64,000 nt of DNA. It comes from Cerioporus squamosus. Lineage: Eukaryota; Basidiomycota; Agaricomycetes; Polyporales; Polyporaceae. Shown in pieces: positions 47,257-58,109 of the stretch. A model generated the notes under the pieces. It searched no databases. It was not told the origin of the DNA and was given only the letters and a program-made list of their open reading frames with translations. The DNA lies in assembly GCA_022592435.1 (NCBI GenBank), contig JABYQS010000005.1, forward strand, positions 372,001-436,000, in the 5' to 3' direction. How positions within the stretch are numbered: position 1 is the first letter of the stretch; each line of letters begins with the position of its first letter. The translations under genes and the position numbers were made by a program.

Positions 47257-47281
47257 TGGGGGGGTGGGGGTGGGGATGGGG
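47257..47281 (+). other. G-rich tract with quadruplex potential
   Basis: Four G runs of 4-7 bases are separated by single T or AT (about 47257-47281), the pattern expected of a stable G-quadruplex. It lies about 0.5 kb beyond the transcription factor's stop codon. Confidence 0.6.
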
Positions 47282-47770
47282 ATCATGGCGGTGATATAGT
47301 ACGGTGTTAACGTGAACATGCTGCCGCACTCGAAAACGCGCAGCCATAATGTGATGTAATAACCTCTATCGGGTTCTAGCTATGCGGGATGCGGAAACTA
47401 TTTGCAACGTGAAAGCGGGAACGTGGGGGACTTGCGGATGCCAAACGAATCATGCGGGCGGACGGAGAGCGAGCGATAGCGGGTGCGGGAGAAAGACAGG
47501 TACTGCGATACATCGATGGAAGGAGAGCCGTACGACGGGGAAACGCTGAATATACACGTAAGTTGCCGGGTCCAAGAGACGAGAGATGGAGATGCGGTGC
47601 GAGACGACAGCGAATGACGAGCGAGAGGTAGAGCGGTCCGATGGGTGCAGTCGACATGCAAGGTAAACAGCTGCTGATGATGCCACGACAGAAATACTTA
47701 GAACACAGTCCGCAAGACAGTCCGAACCTTGTTCGGGGTTCTCAAACCCAAGCTCACCCAGCCCTGGCCG

Positions 47771-50685
47771 CTAGTAGTAGTTGGGGCCCCCAAAGTGTGG
47801 ACTGCCTCCCTGGGCAGTGGACGTGGCGGCGGGAATGTAGCCGGCCCCTCCTTCCGGCTGTGCGAGCCCCGACGATGAGTACGACACGCCGGCGTAATCG
47901 AACGCGGCCGTGGGATGGTTGTACGCCGGCGAAGGCTCCGTCGACGCCAAGGTTTCCAGGCTGCCAGACGGCCCAGGGGCCGGCCGTGTGTCGACGCTCT
48001 CGCCCATAGAGAGGTAATTATAGGATGGGACATAGTATGTGCTCTGGCCGGTGGGATGTCCGGTAGAGACCCGAGTGGGGGGGAGAAGCAGGGACGACGA
48101 CCCAACGACATCGTCGCCGCTCTGCAGAACGTTGCTGAGACTGAGGGCGCTATGTGACGACGCCGCGTACGAAGACGAGGTGCTTGGGAGGGACGGTGAC
48201 CGAGACGATGTGGGATAACGCTCGGGATCAGACCCAGACCCAGATGTGGATGGAGGCCACCGCCCGTCGGGCGAGCAAGCGGTATTGGGAGCAGAGCCCG
48301 AGGAGTCGTATCCCGGACCCATGGTGGTAGCGGACAGGGAGATCGGAGGGACGCTCGTGGGCCGCATCATAGCGCGCCGGACGTAGCTGCCCTCGAACGT
48401 CCCCGGACCACGTATTGTCTCGTCCGATGGGCTCGACGAGAAGCTCCGCGATGACTGGCCGCGCGATTGCGAGGCGCGGGCATCCCAGACAAGTCGTACT
48501 GTCCGCTGCCGCTCGTCGTTCTTCGAGAACGCCCACCGCATCTCCGATAGGGCGGTGAGACAGACCTCTACGTCCTCGCGGGTTCCGCTCTCCCCGGCCA
48601 ACAAGAAGCCCGCAAAGAAGCAACCGTCCCGGACAAGGGCAGCGTCATACTGGAAGAACGGCGTGCCAAGGTTCCGGCGGAGGATGGACACGACGTGCCG
48701 GACCACGGCATGGCACTTCGTGTTGGCCTTCATGTGGAGTCTGAGGATGGTATCAGACTTCCGGGGCCTGGCCGACGGGTGCGCTTCAGGGAGGAAGGCT
48801 GTCTCTTGAACAGGGAGCGCGACTAGCCGCTGCTTGAGAGCTTCGCGGATGACATTATCTGTGGGGGATGTGTCAATTGATTGGACAATGGAAGAGAGGA
48901 GAAGCGCACATACGGGACTCAAAGAGAAATATCTACAACCAGCCACAGGGTATTGTGTGAGCGAAACCACATGCATCACGACCGCGATGGCAACTCACCT
49001 GCCACCCGTCAATAAACCGCTCTATATCTTCCATCTGCACGATGCCGTAGGCTCCGAACTGTCGGAGACCGTCCAAGTCTCGCCAGGCTCGATCCAGCAC
49101 CTCCCAGGCGTCCTGTATCGCGTCTTCATCGATGTCGTCTCGTTGCCTTGCTTTGGGACCCGTCAGCACGGCGTGTACATCGCGACAGACCGAAGCGATG
49201 CGTATCGGAATGGTGGCAAACCGGTAGGCAAACGCGTAAGAGCTCGAGGCTCCGCCATCATTCCCCAGCGGTGGGAGTGTTGCTTCGAAAGCCGTCAGAT
49301 CATCGTCAGTCCTAGACGTATGAAATCAATGCCGCGGATCGAAGAATTGAAGCTATAACCTTACAAGGAGATGCGACCACCACGCAAGCCACTGGTTACG
49401 CCATCCACCACATGCGCGTACCAGAATATCCGTGCTCGGACAAGGGCCTCGACATACTCGGTCTGATTGCCGTCAACGTTGAGGCTGCAGAGGGCATACA
49501 CTTGGCTCATGGTCGCGTCGTACATGGCCTACAAGCGGACGGTCAGACCGCAACTCTCGAAGCTGCAGAGAGGACACGTACCAGACGTTCCAGAGGTGTC
49601 TGGACCTCTGGCAGCCGGGAGAACAAGATTGGGTTAGAGCGTAGTGGGGACGCGGAGGAAGAGCGGCAAACCTTCGGTGAGAGGCATGATGAGTAACAAG
49701 GCCCGCACGCCGTCCCACGACGGCTTCCGGAGGATGGCATGGATGTCCACCAGGTAGAGGAGCTCGAGGAGCATCTCGTTGATGCGCTCCTTGCGTTGCA
49801 GGACGTCTTCGTCGCGGAGCTCGAGCATCTCCTCGCCGGCCTCGTCAACGCCATAGCTTGCCGCCCAGACGACGAGAACGAGAGCGATCAACTGACCGGG
49901 GAACTGCAGACAGTCCGAGCTCCCAGTGTACCACTCTGAGAACCTAGCGCAGTACTCGGTCGGCTCCAGTATGGGTCCTAGTGTGCGGTTGATGGGATCG
50001 AGCGGGTAAGCAATAGGCCGAGATGGCACGATCGGGTAGATCTACGCACTCTGGATGTGAAAGCGGCGGAAGAAGGAGGACCTGAAGAACTCGGGCTTGA
50101 GCTGTGGAATGACGCATCGTGGGGGGATAATAGTGTGCAGATCGGCGTCCTCCTTCGTAGCCTTGCCATAGACCGCCCTGAGGGAAGATGAGATCCGAGA
50201 CGAGGCGAGTGGAGAGCGGGCACTTACTCGACCTTCTGCAGTCGGCGTCCTCGGCGAAGTAGCTTGACGGCCTTGACCTCGGCGAACTCGTCGCTTGGAC
50301 CGTTGAGGACGCGGGCGCGAGGAAGAGGACGAAAGAGGGAACATACACGCAATTAAGGCCGCGTTCGCTGCAGTTCGAGCAGGGTGGGTGCTGGCCCGAG
50401 GCGAGGGTCGGGAGATCCTTGAGGTCGCATTTGACCCTGATGTATGCGCGTCAGATGAGCGTCCGTGGTGTGCGGAGACTGATGGGTACCTGCGCATGCG
50501 ACATGCGCCACAAGCTGGCGAAGGGTGACAGTGAGCCCGGCGGGATGATGGGGGATGGCGGGGGACGTACCGCTGTACTGCTGCCGGGTGGACTTGGGCT
50601 GGGCGAGCGCCTTGCGGGACATACTGGGATAAGGGGAGGTGGAGTCTGAGCGGGAGAGCGGGGAGTGGGCGTTGCGGGACGACAT
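47771..50685 (-). CDS. Zn2Cys6 (fungal binuclear cluster) transcription factor
   Basis: The zinc cluster reads CGACRMRRVKC then, after a 15-residue loop (DLKDLPTLASGQHPP), CSNCSERGLNC. A basic linker (KAVKLLRRGRRLQKVE) and the middle homology region follow: EYCARFSEWYTGSSDCLQFP, EMLLELLYLVDIHAILRKPS, ALLLIMPLTEG and MYDATMSQVYALCSLNVDG. A Ser/Pro/Gly/Tyr-rich tail of over 200 residues (likely the activation region) ends HFGGPNYY. The start at 50683-50685 (MSSRNAHSPLSRSD) lies about 50 nt downstream of a TATA box. One exon of the zinc cluster is only 25 nt. Members of this class control nutrient use, development and secretion; the target cannot be told from sequence. Confidence 0.88.
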
Positions 50686-51536
50686 GCGCGGCGTCGGGAC
50701 GGGTGCGCGGGGGAGAGAGGGGCCGGGGCGGGCAGATATATAGAGGACGGAGGGGCGACGATGGCGGACTAAAAGGAGTCGAGGGCTGGCGGGGACGGGC
50801 CGTGGAGAAGACGGGATCTGTGAGGGCAGCTGGAAGCACAAGCCCTGGGCACGGGCGGGTGCACGTCAATCTCGCGTCCTCTTTCGGTCGATTCGCAGAG
50901 CTCTTCCCTGCCCTGCCCCCCCGCTTCACACTCGTCCACCCGGCCAATCGCTGCCTCTTCCGGCCAGGCGCCGTCAGTCCGAGACACCTAAAGTGACTGT
51001 CAAATATCAGCGAGTCCGTAGCATACCATGCCTACCTGCCGCGGCATCTCGCGTTTGAGTTGGCCTCCCACCCGAGACGTCCGCCGGGCAGGCCCATGCC
51101 CCGTTGTGCACCCCGTGCCTCTGGGGGCGACGGACGACGTGTGCGGCGTCGTGCGTGATCTGATCCCCGCCCTCGTCTTCGTTCCGTGCTGGGAGAGCCG
51201 AGGGCCATATGCGGACGCCCTCGCCGACGCTGCGCCCTGTTGAGCGCGCGAGCATTGAACAGCAAAAAGCACGACAAGGACGCACGGATCTGACAGTTGG
51301 AGAGCTTCCTGTGCCGTGCGCGTCCCTCGCACAACGAAAATGCTGCAGCTTCCGTCGAGCGTGTCACACTGTCCGTGCCATCCACCGAGTGTTCTCAGCC
51401 GCCCCAACCGCCGGCCGACTTCTATTTCCCGTCCGCGATCTCTGCACGTACAGCCACTCTCGGAACATCCCCCTCCGACCGCCCACACGCTCCCTTCGAC
51501 AATCGGGCACCCCGCGGCGTCCCACGACTGCAGCCC
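50686..51536. other. Promoter region of the Zn2Cys6 gene and 3' flank of Nop16
   Basis: Head-to-tail spacer of 0.85 kb; no gene seen apart from the TATA element listed. Confidence 0.5.
50736..50742 (-). promoter_or_regulatory. TATA box of the Zn2Cys6 gene
   Basis: CTATATATCT on the minus strand, about 50 nt upstream of the chosen ATG, in an otherwise very GC-rich promoter. Confidence 0.5.
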
Positions 51537-52610
51537 TCACCCGCCCCTGCCCAAGCCCAACGCTGCAAATCCGCCCGCCTTGCGTATCGCCCGCCGCAGC
51601 TCCCCGGCCGTCCGCTGATCTGCGTTCAGCTTCCGGTCCCGCGCCATCGCGTCCACGTCCTCGCCGTACCGCGCCACCAGCCGCCGCAGCGTGCCCAGCT
51701 CGCCCTTGGATGTGAACCGTTTCACGGGTTTCCCCCCGGCTTCTGACAGGTGCTCCAACGCTAGCAGAGATCAGAATGAGCGCGATTGCCCGCCGACCCG
51801 GAAGACTGGCGCCGCCCCCGCCTCACAGAAGGACAGAAGCCCCCGATGGCGGTGACGCTGTCTCATCCTCCCACAATTGATTCGATGCACTTACCTTGCA
51901 CCACCCGCGTGCTCGCCCCCTGCGGCGGACGCGCCCTGGGGTCCGAGCCCAGCCCAACCCATCCCGCGAGCTGCTCGTCTGCACTCGGGTCTGGAACGTC
52001 CTCCATCGCTTCTTCTGTTGCCGTTGCCTCGTCCTCGTCCTCGTCGTCCCCCAGCTGCACGTCCACGACGTTCCCTTCTGCGTCGCGGATAATCTTGCCG
52101 TACCCCTTTGGCACCCATTGGCTGCTGGTGCCCGCGCAGACCCAGACGTGGACGCTTCCGGCTTCGAGCAATTTTCCTCCTCTGCTGCGTGTGTGCCCAG
52201 CGGCCGTTCCGTCCCGCCGGAGGCTATCGGGTTCAGAGAGGCCGCAAGCCCCAAAGCTTCATAACTGCAAGTAGAGCGCAACCGCAGCCGGCACATCAGT
52301 TCAAGAGTCTCATCGTTCCGTAATGCTCGCGACACGCCGCGCGCATCGTGCACCAGAAGAAAGGCACACACACTTACTTTTGTCTAACCGTTTTCCGCGG
52401 GTCCCAGGCCTCCTGCAGCACTTTTGGCCCACGAATAGCTAAATTCAGGACGTGATGCTCAGTCCCATGCGGCGCCGCAGGTCAGAGACTGAATGATAGA
52501 GAAAATCACCAACGTGGTTGTTTCTTCAGAAGTTTTTTTGCGCGACTTGAATGCTGCACTGGTTTGTGGGACCCTGAGCGTAACTTGCGCCTTTGTCGGG
52601 GGTTGGCCAT
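51537..52610 (-). CDS. NOP16: Ribosome biogenesis protein Nop16, with an apparent one-base frame break
   Basis: Nucleolar factor for 60S subunit assembly. The N-terminus MANPRQRRKLRSGSHKP and AKKLLKKQPPIRGPKVLQEA are textbook Nop16 after splicing. NYEALGLAASLNPIASGG, GYGKIIRDAEGNVVDVQL and the C-terminal block RRLVARYGEDVDAMARDR, NADQRTAGELRRAIRKAGGF complete the family pattern. Four exons. Between TERPLG and SQWVPKGYGK, in a poorly conserved linker (about 52105-52190), the frame changes by the equivalent of one lost base, and no intron of reasonable size bridges it. Because Nop16 is normally essential, an assembly deletion is the simplest explanation. Shares a 328-nt divergent promoter with QCR10. 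Confidence 0.87.
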
Positions 52611-52938
52611 TGTGCCTTTTCAGGAGCGGGCCAGGAGACTGCCGGTAGATCGGATTGCAGAGCACAAGGCAGACAAGGTCAGCGAGACGAGAGATAGCAC
52701 GGGGGCTGGGATGACGGCAGAGACGGAGGTGAGGGTGGACAGAGAGAAGACTGACTGGTGCAAAATGGAAAGACGATCGGCAACTTGGGAGGTGGCCGGC
52801 AGGTCGGGCAGCCTCGGGTATTCCCGCGCGCGTCCGCCAGCACGAACGGGCGCCCGTCGCTCGCTGCTCCCTCTCTCCTGCTCACTGCGCCAGTCGCCCG
52901 CACGCACTCGCCCGTCGCACCGACACCCGCTCTTTGCC
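52611..52938. other. Divergent promoter, Nop16 / QCR10
   Basis: Compact 328-nt bidirectional promoter between a ribosome-assembly gene and a respiratory-chain gene. Confidence 0.55.
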
Positions 52939-53369
52939 ATGTCTCGCGTACAGTTCCACCCCGTTCCTCCCCAGAAGCCCGTCCTCAAGGTGAGTCGCGC
53001 CAGTTCAACCTCTGTCAAAACTCTTCGGCTGAGCTCGGGTCGACCGTGTTCGTAGTTCTTCCGCGCATGGACACCCTCCTTGACTCTGTGGGGAGCGGGA
53101 GCCGGCGTCGCTGCGCTTTACGTACGTCGCCATTGGGTGTTCTTCGAATGTTTGGGGGTGTCTGACAGGGTGCTCTTGGCCGTTAGCTTCTGTCTGTCAC
53201 GCCTCTCGTCAAGCGGGGTTTCTTGTCCAAGGTGCCCGTGGTACGTCTCAGCATGCCGCCGCCACATCCACGTAAAGTCCGTTGAAACCTGATCATCTCC
53301 CGTCCGCCGTTCCTGCAGATCGGTGGGTACTGGGAGGACAAGACGCCCGCGACAGACAAGCCGTTCTAG
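52939..53369 (+). CDS. QCR10: Cytochrome bc1 complex subunit 10 (QCR10)
   Basis: Four exons encode about 73 residues: MSRVQFHPVPPQKPVLK, FFRAWTPSLTLWGAGAGVAA, LLSVTPLVKRGFLSKVPV and IGGYWEDKTPATDKPF. The single membrane helix (LTLWGAGAGVAALYLLSV) followed by the PLVKRGFLSKVP motif and the GGYW end fit the small fungal QCR10 subunit of mitochondrial complex III. All splice sites are canonical. Very short, so recognition rests on the motif order. Confidence 0.82.
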
Positions 53370-53626
53370 ACGATCCCCCTGCACCCACGCACCTCCCATC
53401 ACACGTCGCGGTGAATGCGTATGCATATGCGCACTCTTTGTCTAGCAACATCCAATGTATACACAAATAGACGGTCGTGGACAGCCCCGTACGCCTATCC
53501 CGCTTGAGTCCGTCCGCGGCCTTCCCCGCGATGGATATAGTAGACGGACCGCCGTCTCGAGAGCGCCGTCCCACTCCAAAGTTCCAACGTCCACGTCGCC
53601 GCACGCGATCACGATCGTATACGCCG

Positions 53627-55185
53627 TCACAGCTTGGAAGGCGTCCACTCGCTTGGCTCGAATGCGCAGCTGGTCAAGTCGATGCCCAACTTGGCCTCGA
53701 GCTTCTTGAGTGCCTCGAGCGACCCGCCAATGGCGACCTCTGTGAGAGAAGGCCCGTCAGCGCATTCAGTCCACGGCATGCATGGAATCTCGCGCTCTCG
53801 TGCGCAACGTCAGGCGTGACGGCGACGGCCGCTGCACGTACGGATAGTCTCCATGCCGAGCGCCTGCGCTGCCTTGAGATTCCTGGACAAGGATGCATGT
53901 TTGTACGTCAGCGCGGTCAGGGATGCGGTATAGAAGACGGGCGGCGGGCCACGAGGGATCGCGCTGCACGGGCAGGGAATTCTCACATTCCGAGGTCGTC
54001 CAGGAATACTGCTTCGGAGGGCTTGATGCCGTTGCGCTCACACGCCAGGCGGTATATCCCAGGCTCGGGCTTCCTGCTCGCGGAGTGGGTCCCCCCAAGC
54101 GCGGCGGGGACGAGAGGGACTTCAGGAAAACGCTCTGGAAAGGCTCTTTGGGCGCGCACGCACCTCATTCCCAGCGTGCTCGAGTCACAGAAGTCGTCGA
54201 ACAAGGCACGAAGCCGCGGAGGGGTCGCGCCGTCCTGCCAGCCCAGGAACTCGCGCTCGGACTGGACCGTAAAGTGGGGGAACTGCTCCTTCGGGGGCGG
54301 CGCGTCGCCGATGATGTCGGCATCGGACTTCGAGAAGTTGTTGGTGAGCGCGATGACCCGCCACCGCCCTGCGGCTGCATCGATCGAGGAGAGCACCGTC
54401 AGACTCAATGCAACAACAACATCGGGGAGGGCGTGTGCGATGGGGGGCCACAGCTGTAGCGGCGGAAGGGGAAGGGGGGAGGGAGGGAGGGGACGTCGAT
54501 GTACCTCGTATGCGTCTGATCGCCTCGACGACGAGTTCGTCGAACTCGCCGCTCTCTCGCATCATGCGGCCGAACAGCTGGACAGTTCCTTTCAGCTTGG
54601 CGCGACGCACGGCGCGGCGCAGACGCGGACGCAGTTCAGGTTCTCTCTCACCTCGCGGCCGTCGATGTGCAGGGAGGCTGGGAGCTCCGGGAACGCTGCG
54701 AGAGGCAAACGTCAGCGTTTACACATCGCACGACACGGAGCTGGCAGGGCGCCGCTGGGTGCTGACCGATGCGCTTCCGCTTGCAGTACTGGGCATACGC
54801 CGGGTTGTTGACCTGCGTGTCAGAGAGCTCCCTGCCGAACTGCTCATAGAACGGGAATAGCGCCATCTCGCCGCGCTCGAACCGCTGCCAGGCTCCATGC
54901 GAGCCGCGGGTGGTGCTGGGAGGAGTTAGCCTGCCCTTCCAGGCCGAGAGAAGGGGGTGCACAAGCACTCACATCGCACAATTGATGTAATTGTGGGGGA
55001 TCCCGTGCTCCCGCTCGTACGCCGCAATTGCGATGAGTGGGCTGCGGCAGACAACACCGCCGACCTGTATTCAATGGCAGAACAGCAGAAGCGTCAGGAC
55101 CGAGGCGCCACAGGCGGGGAACGGTGAGCTCTATGGTAGGCGTACGTACATCGAATATCACAGCTTTGAGGTGCGGCGAAGTCAT
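53627..55185 (-). CDS. HAD-superfamily protein (epoxide-hydrolase N-domain-like)
   Basis: About seven exons. Motif 1 reads AVIFDVGGVV, then CRSPLIAIAAYEREHGI. A helical cap (GSHGAWQRFERGEMALFPFY) follows. Motif 2 is VIALTNNFS, motif 3 the Lys in KPEPGIYRLAC, motif 4 AVFLDDLGMNLKAAQ. It ends DLTSCAFEPSEWTPSKL. This is the subgroup of HAD proteins resembling the N-terminal phosphatase domain of soluble epoxide hydrolase. The second Asp of the usual DxD in motif 1 is Gly here (DVG), so ordinary phosphatase chemistry is doubtful. Starts at 55183-55185. Confidence 0.82.
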
Positions 55186-56097
55186 GTCTGTACCGGACGA
55201 GAAGTGTCCCTGTTATCTACACGCAACAGCCGCTTGGGAAGCCGAGGGGTTAAGCCAGCGTAGTTAGCGTGGCGAGAGGTGAGTTGTACGTGCAAGGCTG
55301 TGGCAAGCCTTGTCGTTGGTGAAGGAAGGGACGACCCTCCTGTGTTCGTCCGGCTCGGTGTACGCTACCAACCGCTTGAGAGCGCGTGTCATATGATAAC
55401 GCGGTAGCACCGAGATCTCTCCTAGATTGGCTTTCACAGCTTGTACTTACCCTCGACTCGGAGGGCGGCAAGACTGGGAGGCAAGAGCTTGAGTTTGAAG
55501 GTGAAGAGGAGGATAGAGGTCGCTCCAGGTGTATGCATAGTACTGGCAGATACCGTGTGGTTCAAGGCCGAGCTTGCGTCTGGCCGAGCGGCGGCAGGTG
55601 CATTGCCATTCAATTATACCGGCGGCAGAGAAGGTACTCACCTTGGCGGCTACGTCATCTACGCGAGTCTTACTGGTGCTTGCAGTTGGATCTCCTGTTA
55701 CGTTCAATTGTCGAGCAGAGCATATAGGACGATGCGAGTCAGTACTACTAGCAGAGTACGTAGTACTAGTACAATACAGAACACGAGCATACATGCGTGG
55801 CACGGTCATCCGGAGACATTGACAAGGACAGCCCCTATGCTGACTAAGCTCCCTCGTTCACCGCCATCATCGACTCGGAGTCGAGCTCGGGGCTGGGGAT
55901 GGAGGCAAGCACCGCAAGGCGAGTCAGGACGGCTGCGCTCTCCTCTCTGCCGACAATACTGCTCGCGGCGTGCACCGCCCACGTCGGCCTCTGCTGATCT
56001 GCCAGAGCCTCCTGACACACCCTCATAAGGCGCCAAGTCTCACTTACCCCCGCTGACGTCCCCCATCATCTCACACACTCCTCTAACTCCTACTCCC
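55186..56097. other. Divergent promoter region, HAD protein / penta-EF-hand protein
   Basis: 0.9 kb between divergent starts. The last 50 nt before the EF-hand ATG are CT-rich. Frames of up to 195 codons lack family-like sequence. Confidence 0.45.
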
Positions 56098-57384
56098 ATG
56101 TCTGTTCACTACGGTGCTCCTGCTCGACACTCCTCGCAATCCTCGCGCTATGGTGCGCCCCCGCCGCGCCCTGTCAGCTCGCAGTACGGTGCCCAACAAG
56201 GCTACTACGGCGGCGGCACCCCCGCCCCCGGATACGGATCCGCCCGCCCCCAGGCTCATGGCCCCCCTCCCGGTGCCGATCCCCAGTTGTGGCAGTGGTT
56301 CTCAGCGGTCGACACTGATCGTTCGGGAGCGATTAGCGTGACAGAGCTGCAGGCCGCTTTGGTGAATGGTGCGTCGCTCTCCTGGCGTCGCCCCCTTCCT
56401 TCCTTCGGGGCGCGCTGATCCATGTGTGATCGAGGCTGATCGCTGGGTTCGGATTCGCAGGGAACTGGACGAGTGAGTTTCACTGAGTTTCGTTCGCGGT
56501 TCGCGGCCGTCTCGGGGGCTCCCAGCTGCTGGGGCAGATGAGATGCATCGTGCATCTAGATGCGGGGCGTGCTCGGGCCACCAGCGTCCTCCCGCCTCGT
56601 GGCCGCCAACCCAAGCTGCACGGCTCCCCTCTGGTCTTATGAGATTGACACCGTTGTTCTTCAGGGTTCGACCTCGACACCGTCAAGATGCTTATGTCTA
56701 TCTTCGTGCGTGCTATGACTGTCTCTTCCGAGAGCTTGTTTCCTGAATGCCTCCCAGGACACGGACCGCAGTGGAACAATTGGGTTCAATGGCAAGTCAC
56801 TGTCACTTCACAAGCTACTTCACAAGCTTGTCCCGCGTGCATTGTGCTAAGACATAGTTCCAGAATTCGCTGGCCTGTGGAAGTACATTCAGGACTGGCA
56901 GAACGTCTTCAGGCACTTCGACCGAGATCGGTCAGGCTCTATAGACGGAGCCGAACTCTCCGAGGCGTTGCGCAGCTTTGGCTACAACCTGTCGCCCACA
57001 CTTCTATCGCTGCTCGAGCAGAAGTATGGTGAGTCGTTAGCTTAAAGCCTGTCAGGACGCGCCTCGAGGTGCGCTGAACTTCAAGTAGCTTCCGGTCCTT
57101 CTGACCGGTACGGGCCCCCACCGGGCATCACGTTCGACCGTTTCGTTAGGGCGTGCGTCGTGGTGAAGACGCTTACAGAAGCATTCCAACGGTACGTGCT
57201 CGCTCGGTACAATGCAGGCTCGTGCGGCGATTGACGAATGACGTTCAGGGTCGACACAGACCGCGACGGCTGGGTTCAGATGAACTACGAGCAGTTCATG
57301 AAGGTGAGTTGCTGTACTCGACTCCCGCGGACATGGTGCTTAGCTCATCCTCCGACATCACAGATTGTTCTCAGCGCGCCCTGA
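56098..57384 (+). CDS. Penta-EF-hand calcium-binding protein (peflin/ALG-2 type)
   Basis: Gly/Pro/Tyr/Gln-rich N-terminus (HYGAPARHSSQSSRYGAPPP), then EF-hands: FSAVDTDRSGAISVTELQAA, MLMSIFDTDRSGTIGFNEF, FRHFDRDRSGSIDGAELSEA, a degenerate hand (PPGITFDRFVRACVVVKTL) and FQRVDTDRDGWVQMNYEQF. It ends MKIVLSAP. Three loops keep the full DxDxSG calcium-ligand pattern. PEF proteins dimerise through the fifth hand and act in calcium-dependent membrane traffic; yeast Pef1 is the simplest comparison. About eight exons. One intron (56792-56863) begins GC: TTCAATG|gcaagt. Confidence 0.9.
56792..56863 (+). other. GC-AG intron in the penta-EF-hand gene
   Basis: A 72-nt intron with the strongest GC-type donor consensus (G|gcaagt). 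Splicing gives GFNEFAGLWK; the GT four bases in gives the wrong frame. Confidence 0.85.
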
Positions 57385-58109
57385 TTGTGTACATGCCTCG
57401 CGTACCCGCTTCCCCGACTGCGCGCTCCGATGCCTTGCTACGAACCGTGATGACTATGCTATTGAACCCGTGTAATATGAATGGTAGTAGGTGGTACGTG
57501 CCATGTAAACAAGTGACCATGAAGTCGTGTAATATCATGCTATCTTATTGCTCACGCGTATACCTCGTCGTGTCGGATGAAGTAGAAGAGAAGAGGTTGC
57601 CATCTTGCGTTAATGACGGCATTCTCATGTTCTGCGCCCATGTGTCGCCGTCTGTTGACTCCTGTGGGCGCACTCCAAAACTTTGCTGGATGCCTCACAA
57701 CAACTGTTTGCTGCATATCCACCACCGGTTGTGCATTCGGACAGCTCATCTCTAGAGAGGTGAGTTCTCGAGAACACTGCGGTACGAGGGCGCCTGTGCA
57801 TGCTCACGTCTTTTCACATGGCCCGAAGCTGTACCGGGAGCTGAGTGCACCTTACCCGCGGATATCAACGCGCACGACCTCATCTAGGGCCTCGTCTCTT
57901 GGCTGCTCTGTATACCCCCGCACATATATTGACGAGTCGACCGGAACACTCTAACCCGGGATAAGAGAGACTTACGAGAGGGTGGTGACCGATCATTCGT
58001 ATTAGAACGTGGTAAGTCCGGCACTTGCTACGTCTCTAGCCCGGAGCCAGCTCAGCCAGCTTGTTGCCCTACCTCTTCCTCCTCCGTTACCTTCATACCC
58101 TCACTCAAG
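57385..58109. other. 3' flank of the EF-hand gene and promoter of the acyl-CoA synthetase
   Basis: 0.7 kb; no gene seen. The 60 nt before the synthetase ATG are CT-rich. Confidence 0.5.

Larger units (their letters stand above)
44870..47770. other. 2.9 kb without a recognisable gene
   Basis: Holds the zinc-ribbon gene's promoter and, at the right end, the 3' UTR of the transcription factor. Open frames of up to 244 codons occur but lack family-like sequence. It includes a CGTTCC repeat and a G-rich tract, listed separately. Confidence 0.5.
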
